Origin: Areca catechu
Lineage: Eukaryota > Streptophyta > Magnoliopsida > Arecales > Arecaceae
Direction: 5' to 3'
NCBI GenBank assembly: GCA_021397845.1
Contig: CM038050.1
Span: 140,739,980-140,803,979 of the forward strand
DNA length: 64,000 nucleotides
The notes beneath the pieces were generated by a model that did no database searches, was not told where the DNA came from, and was given only the letters and a program-made list of their open reading frames with translations. Shown here in pieces: positions 58,365 to 64,000 of the stretch. Every line of letters starts with the position of its first letter. The first letter of the stretch is position 1. A program made the translations under genes and the position numbers.

Positions 58365-59045
58365 GTGACCATGAAGTCCAACCCTAGGAGAGCCCAATAC
58401 TCTGATCCATATAGGGAGCCCAACCCTAGGAGAACCCCATACCATGACCCATACTTGGGTCCCAACCCTAGGAGAACCCAATACTCTGACCCTTACCAGA
58501 AGTCCAACTATAGGAAGCCCAATTATCAAGTACCCACCTTCAGTGGCACCTCAAATCCTAAGGATTACATAGACTAGGAAAAAGACATGGAACAATATCT
58601 TGAATGGTATGGCTTGAGTGATGAGAAAAATGCCAATTTTGTCTAGCTCAGGCTAACTGATCAAGCTAGATTATACTTGGACCAAGTAGAAAGACTCAAT
58701 AATCAGATAGGCAACCTACCCATTACCACCTGGGAAGCCATGAAGTTAAAGCTTAGGGCTAAGTATGTTCCCCCATACTATCGACATTGCCTTCTAGACC
58801 AATGGAATAGGTTATATCAAAGAAATAGGTCTATGTCGGAGTATATAGCCCAATTTGAAGAATGTGCCCTTAGGTGTTGCCTAGACGAACCCGAATCAAT
58901 GACCTTATCCAGGTTTGAGACCGGCCTTCGTGAAGACATCCAGTGGGAACTATCTCATTGGTAAATTCAGAACTTAGAGGAAGCCTATAACATATCTTTG
59001 GAATTCGAGTCAACCCTTAGGACTGAATCCTTAACCTATGAAACT
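58365..59045 (+). pseudogene. gag: E gag (one early stop)
   Basis: Begins near 58365 with three and a half 14-residue repeats (DPYREPNPRRTPYH type), then PTFSGTSNPKDYID, a stop at 58574, and the retrotransposon Gag capsid domain: DMEQYLEWYGLSDEKN, DQARLYLDQVERL, LPITTWEAMKLKLRAKYVPP, YYRHCLLDQWNRLYQ, SMSEYIAQFEECALRC, LSRFETGLREDIQWEL. Apart from stops at 58574, 58647 and 58962 it stays recognisable. No zinc knuckle follows, unlike typical chromovirus Gags. Confidence 0.85.
58371..58515 (+). repeat. 42-bp tandem repeats in E gag
   Basis: Units contain CCAACCCTAGGAGA and a CC-ATA-TCTGA block. Homologous to F 44736-44900. Confidence 0.9.
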
Positions 59046-59129
59046 ATAACCCTTAGTTAGCCTGAACCCCATAGTATCAGCACCCAACCCTAGCCAGTTT
59101 TCCTTAGCCAAACCCCTCCTACTACCCCA

Positions 59130-59843
59130 TTGGTTCACCAAGATGACCTAGAAGAAGAAATATATGAAGCTGACCAAAGTTTAGTGGAGGAGTATGAAGA
59201 TGATGAGTCTATTGTAGATCCAGAGGAAGAAACACCCATAGAATACCTAGAAGTAGTTGACTATAACCAAACCCCAATTGAAACCAACCCAAAATTAGTT
59301 AAGTCTGAAGTCCAACCCAGTTCAACCATGGAGTCCAATCTAGAAACCCTTAAGGCCCTAATAGAACAATGGGCCCAGAAAATTAACCAATTCCAAACCC
59401 AATTTACCCAACCCACCACCCTAGAATTAGTTGACCCTGACCAACCGTAGGTAGAAGCCAATCCAATTTTAGTTGATCCAGTAGAAACCCAAGTAGAAGC
59501 CAATCCAGTGTTAGTTGATCCAGTAGATACCCAGGTTGAAGCCACCCTAGAGTTAGCTGAATTTAACCACACCCAACCAATAGTGGAAGAACCTTTAAAA
59601 GAAGAAGATCATAAGGAGTCCAGTCCCACTATTAGAGCTTTACTTGAAGAGCCACTAGAAGAAAGCCCAATTAGAGAGCCCAGTCCTTTGATTCATGAAC
59701 CAGAAGAGTTTATTAAGGACTTAATCTCTTTAGATCAATGCCCTCAAGATGAAGTCACCTTTTTGACTCCACTTGATCTTTTTCCTGAAATCAATGACCC
59801 TTTCTTCTATTATGTAGACCCTTTAGATAAACAAATCCAATAA
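59130..59843 (+). pseudogene. E acidic repeat ORF, unidentified
   Basis: One frame of 237 codons with a single stop at 59448. Strongly acidic (LEEEIYEADQSLVEEYEDDE) and repetitive: a 14-residue unit recurs (ANPILVDPVETQVE, ANPVLVDPVDTQVE, then a diverged third). A short helix-prone piece (LETLKALIEQWAQKINQFQT) lies near 59340. It lies where protease and polymerase are missing, and F has a homologue, so it belongs to this non-autonomous family. It may be an extended Gag tail. I recognise no known domain. Confidence 0.65.
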
Positions 59844-60399
59844 GGTAAACATCATTAGTCTAGGATTAATTCCCGGCACCCCTTCTTACATCTTAGTCTA
59901 TCAAATTAACCCCGAACCCTTTTCTTACTTTTCACCCAATCAGATTAACCCTGAATCCACCTCATATTTTCTTCCATTTCTTTAGTTTTTCGTATATTTC
60001 TTTAACCATTCACCTGCATCATGTAGAGGTTTGCATGTTGCATTCATTTATTGCCCATGTTAGGTTTGCATATTTCTTTTGGTATACTTTGTGGCATTTG
60101 CTAGGAGTACATAGTAAATTTTCATATGCATGCCATGATAGGATCAAACCCAAAGATTTTATAGTCTATTAGGTTTTGTCCCTTAGAGTCCAATAAAATG
60201 TCCTTTGATAGGGATGTCTAGTCAAGTCTATTAGGTATTAGTTGTGTCTAATAAATGCACTACCCTCTGCACGGCATATGCATATGAAAATTAGTCAAAG
60301 CTGAACATAACTAATGAACTAAATAACAACTTGGCTAATTCCCAAAAGAGAGAAAGAATTTTGCAGGGATTTTGTAATTATAAAGAATTTTCTCGCTCG
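59844..60399 (+). other. E linker, non-coding or decayed
   Basis: AT-rich. Weak similarity to F 46010-46480 (RLHHVEVCMLHSFI-like). No clear frame. Confidence 0.5.
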
Positions 60400-60826
60400 T
60401 GAAGCTGACCCATCCAAGATAATGAATATCTATGGACCCAATGCCATGTGCGTGAGGTACTACCTGATTTAGGTATTAGTTCCACCTTCATCATCTTAGA
60501 TTTTATAGAGTCTAGGAAGCCAGCAGCGACACCTAGAGAGGACCTTGAGCCTATCCCTCTCTTTGAGAGAGAACCCACCCCAGAGTGTCCGCCAACCAAT
60601 TGGCTAAATAGCAAGGAAAAGATTGAGAGAATCCTGGACGATCAGCCATATATACCCGGAATAGAGGCTATCAGAGGTATTTGGTCCGGTGGTAAGGTCA
60701 GCCAAAATCTGGGGACTTGTGGATCACCCGTAAGGATCTGCAGTGCCTCAACCTAGACCTACACGAGCATTGTAAGAGCCAAGTCTGACACTCGATGGGG
60801 TCGAGTTCCTCCCATATCTGGAGAAT
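60400..60826 (+). pseudogene. pol: E integrase tail and chromodomain (decayed)
   Basis: LPDLGISSTFIILDFIESRK matches the integrase tail of F. The chromodomain starts EKIERILDDQ (60616) and continues after a shift as YQRYLVRW, stop, GQPKSGDLWITRKDLQCLNL. It ends just before the 3' LTR with a GGAGAAT purine stretch. Confidence 0.8.
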
Positions 60827-62392
60827 TGGTGGGGGCACTAGGATCAGACACAAATTACTATGCCCTATTTGGTTTACCTAGCATGTGTCAAATTTTGTAA
60901 TCAACTAGAATTGAGGCCTATAATAAGTTGAGGTTAGGTGATTTGTCTCAACCCTCAACCTTGTCAGTATTTTGAGTCCTGTACAAAAATTATGAGTCCA
61001 GTATGAGCCTGATTTTTATACAAGAGGGGAGGTCACCCTATTTTGAGTTCCACCAGGCCACATCCAGGAGTCAAAGGCTACTACAACAGTCTATTGGATT
61101 TTGTGTGACAACCCAGGATCCAAGATGCTTCCAGAAATCCTGATTCTTTCCAGATGTCTTCTAAATGCCCAGATTACTCCCCAGATGCTAGAGCATATTC
61201 CTAAACTAGGGCATCGATGATTCTAGAGGTCCACTTGCATCCCAGTCGAAAGAAATCAAGCCCAGGTGCCAAGCCCAAGCCCTTAAGAAGCAAGATTCCA
61301 GGAATATTTCTGCTACCAGGCTACCAGGCCACCCTAGCTTCCAGAGGCCCAAACCCATGCACCCAAGCCCCTTTGGGCTGGCCCCTTGCTGCTCCTAGAG
61401 GACCAACATGCCCCCCTAGGCATCCTTGAAGTGTTGACCATGTCCAAAGAGGTTTGACCAAGTCCAAGTTGAAGATAAGAAGGAAAAGAACAAGTTTGTT
61501 CCTAACCTAGTTGGGATTTCTAATCCTTTTAAACTTTGTAATTCTAACCTAGCTAGGAAGGACTTGTATTATAATTCGGAAGAGGACTTGTAACCCAAGT
61601 GTAACCATGGTTAGTGAGGGCATGGGAACTTTATAAATTCCCCACCCCTCCCCCTCTTGTAAGCATCTTTTTTCTTATGAATTCAACTTACTAAAATTTT
61701 GAGTTATTGCCTTATGTTGGTGTTTTGTTTTGGTTTTTGGTTTGTGTTCTTATGCTTGGATGAATTCCTTGCTATCCTAGCATCCTTCCATGCCCTAAAT
61801 CACTGCCATCCAAGCCTTCACAAATCCAAGGAGGAGTGCCCTAGGCTACCAAGCAAGGAGATCTTCGACAAGTTTCAAACAGCCCAGCTTCTAATCCCTA
61901 ACCCGATTTCTTCTAACCTAGTTTCCTTTCTTTTTCTTACTTGCTATTTTGATTGACCTTTGATATTTTGCAAGATCCCCGAGGTGCTTTCCCTCCCTTG
62001 GGCCTTCTTTGCTACCCGGACCACCCAGATTCGCCATCAGATTCAAGAAAATAAAGCTTCTTCTTCCAGGCTCTGATCAGAGTTGTGAGTTATCTCTTTT
62101 GCTTATGAATTTCAATCTCCAATTGGTAAGAAACCTTTCTTCCTCTTATTATCTGATTTTGATGAAGATAAACTATCCTAAACTGGAATTTTCTCAACTC
62201 TCGGGTCTTGGATATTTTATTAGTTTGCATGAGTTTTCTTGCGATCCGATGATTCTTTGCACTGCTAGTCTTTCCGCTAGTTCTTGCTTTATTTTGAAAA
62301 TCTAGCCTGCAAATAAAATTATAAAAATCATAAAAAAAATTATTTTACTGTTTTCCATGCATGTTTAGCAGTCTTAGAGTCATCCTGCATCA
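60827..62392 (+). repeat. E 3' LTR
   Basis: 1566 bp, collinear with 55705-57267 over its length, ending GCATCA before the CCAAG duplicate. Confidence 0.93.
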
Positions 62393-63316
62393 CCAAGAGT
62401 CATTCTACCACTTAATCAATTTTTCTAGATAAAATTTAGGACATTCTCCCTTATCCCCATGCCCATCTAATTTGGGTTTGACTGATGAAATGGATGGGAA
62501 TCGGCATGGAAATTATGGCATGCATAATGAAAGGACACATCCCTTCATATTAGGTGCACATTCAAAAATCCAGAAGCCTTTCTGCTTGAAGGCTTCTGGT
62601 TCTCTAATATATCGTTGAAATCCCATGCCTCTTAGACAAATGTTGACTGGTTACTTGCCAAATGAAAAGTATAAAGAATGCTGGAAAAATTGGAGAGACA
62701 TTTATATGTCTCTTGGTGCATGATAGGGTCCTATCTGATTATTAGATAATCAAATCAAGGGCTAAGAAAAAGGTTTATCAAGAAACCCCTCACTCATTAT
62801 AAATAGGCATTGGTAATCTGATGCCAAACTATCCAAAATAATCCAAGAGAAATCTTTTTTTTTCTCGTTCTTCTCTTAGGACAAGAGGTCTTCTTTAAGG
62901 CAAGACTTGTCATTTTAAGACAAGAGCCTAGGAAGAGAAATAGGAGGGATAATCAAATTCTAAGAAAGGATTCAGAGAGGTGTCTGAGTATCCTACAAGA
63001 GGGTAAGGGTTCTAGCAAAGGGAGAAAGGCCACTTAAGGTAGAAAGGCTGCCGAAAGAATCCTAGTCAAATAAGCAAGCTCAATAAGAGTGCTTCCTTGG
63101 TCCAATTCCTATATGGATCACCTCTGGAAGGCATACACTTATGTGCCTTATAGAAATTAAGGAATATAGCACTCAAGGTATTCCTTATAATTCTAATTTA
63201 TGATTTATTAGTTGTCATGGTCTAGTTGTCCTTGGATCTAGGGTTTCGATCGATTTGGATTTCAATAATGAAAATTTTGAAACTCAGTCTTCTACTGCAT
63301 TAGCCCAAAACCTAAT
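62393..63316 (+). repeat. C4 5' LTR, part 2
   Basis: Continues the LTR after E. It includes hairpin 2 with one mismatch (62525-62549), a TATA-like TTATAAATAGG near 62798, AAGACAAG motifs (62877-62925), and ends about 63316. Confidence 0.85.
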
Positions 63317-63318
63317 TG

Positions 63319-63330
63319 TGGTATCAGAGC
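63319..63330 (+). other. C4 primer binding site
   Basis: TGGTATCAGAGC, an initiator-Met complement. Confidence 0.9.
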
Positions 63331-64000
63331 AAGATTAATTCATGCAATTTGTAGTCATTTTTAGTGTTAATTACTTGCTTTGCTATGACTCTTGTATGAT
63401 TAGTTCATATTACATATGTGATATGTTATGTTCCTAGTAACTACTTTGGTTGGGTTAGTCATCATGGTTGTTCGGTCATAGGAGCTATGTAGGGTATAAA
63501 GACTCTCTCTTCCCATTCAATGGGGTCTCCTATGACATGTTGGGATGCTATTGTGGTCTTATCCCATGAATAAGTGAAGTGAATGGATTATTATTTTAAT
63601 CATGGTTCGTTATGCATATTAGGGTTAATATGCTTATTTGCTGGAATATGTGTCATGTGGGATGTTTAATTAGGATGTGTTTGAGACCATCAAAGCCCTC
63701 ATAAAAATTATATTTAGTCATAGTATAAGCTAATCATGATGCAAATCCGTTTAGGATTTGATTAGCCAATTGATGTCTAGGTAAGTTGTTCTAGGAAGTC
63801 AGAGGGAATTTGGTTTGTAATTGGTTCCGTTGTTTGACCTAGCCAACTCATTTGGTGTCTAAGAAAAGCTACAGGGGGACCCCTTTATCTCTCCCACTTA
63901 CTTGTCCAATTTGGTTATATCTAGACCTTAAATTGGGAATTCTATTTATTAAGCACACTACAAATTGCCTTCCTTCATGCTATGCCAAATCCATGTCAAA
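63331..64000 (+). other. C4 leader, to window end
   Basis: Untranslated, homologous to other C leaders. The D-shared block appears at about 63770-63895 with GGGGGACCCC as in D. The gag start should lie about 450 bp beyond the window. Confidence 0.75.

Larger units (their letters stand above)
55705..62392 (+). mobile_element. E: complete non-autonomous chromovirus (gag plus chromodomain)
   Basis: 6688 bp, LTRs 1563 and 1566 bp, perfect CCAAG duplicates at 55700-55704 and 62393-62397. The interior is 3.56 kb with primer site, leader, gag, an acidic frame and integrase-tail/chromodomain remains. There is no protease, reverse transcriptase, RNase H or integrase core, so it fits the TR-GAG type of non-autonomous element. 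The clean ends and similar LTRs make it one of the younger insertions here. Confidence 0.9.
54294..64000 (+). mobile_element. C4: copia element, 5' LTR and leader only in window
   Basis: 5' LTR 54294-55704 plus 62393-63316 (about 2330 bp without E), then primer site and leader. It probably inserted into C2 integrase at CAGCA (54289-54293); the other flank and the C2 remainder should lie beyond the window. A deletion joining C2 to its own 3' LTR is an alternative. Confidence 0.75.

Overview
This window is plant nuclear DNA made almost entirely of nested, decayed LTR retrotransposons. I found no intact host gene, tRNA, rRNA, CRISPR array or bacterial feature. The organism is a flowering plant with a repeat-rich, AT-rich genome. 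One captured host-gene piece is GC-rich, as grass and palm exons often are, so a monocot is my weak guess. All names below (S1, S2, C1-C4, D, E, F) are mine.

Layout. S1 (1-10661, +) is a Ty1/copia sirevirus: its 5' LTR is cut by the window edge, followed by initiator-Met primer site, gag, pol, a third ORF, several polypurine tracts and a complete 3' LTR. It is flanked on the right by a Ty3/gypsy reverse-transcriptase scrap (10662-10743). S2 (10764-20463, -) is a related sirevirus in the opposite orientation, with its 3' LTR cut to about 150 bp. S2 sits in the last bases of the 5' LTR of C1 (20461-37831, +), a copia family with LTRs of about 2.3 kb. C1 holds a solo LTR of its own family in its leader (20734-23110, repeat GATGA) and a complete non-autonomous Ty3-type element D (26454-33933, minus strand, repeat CTATA) between its integrase and reverse transcriptase. 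The LTR ending C1 (35496-37831) is followed directly by the primer site of C2, so C1 and C2 share one LTR. C2 gag is interrupted by C3 (39728-53085, minus strand), and C3 integrase by F (44304-48194, repeat AATTC). C2 stops inside integrase at the 5' LTR of C4 (54294 onward), which is split by the complete non-autonomous chromovirus E (55705-62392, repeat CCAAG). The window ends in the C4 leader.

How the parts work. The copia elements encode Gag, protease, integrase, reverse transcriptase and RNase H in that order, all broken by stops and frameshifts. E and F keep only Gag, an acidic linker, the integrase tail and a chromodomain, so they would have depended on proteins of autonomous relatives. 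D keeps only an unidentified proline-rich frame.

Most notable: (1) an array of eight or nine stem-loops in the sirevirus LTRs whose arms change together while the loop keeps AGCC; (2) GTGTCGACAC-type palindromes both in U3 and just before the third ORF; (3) a universal-stress-protein exon captured antisense in F, now forming the start of its gag frame; (4) a leader block shared by the copia C family and the Ty3-type element D; (5) a covarying hairpin in C-family LTRs.
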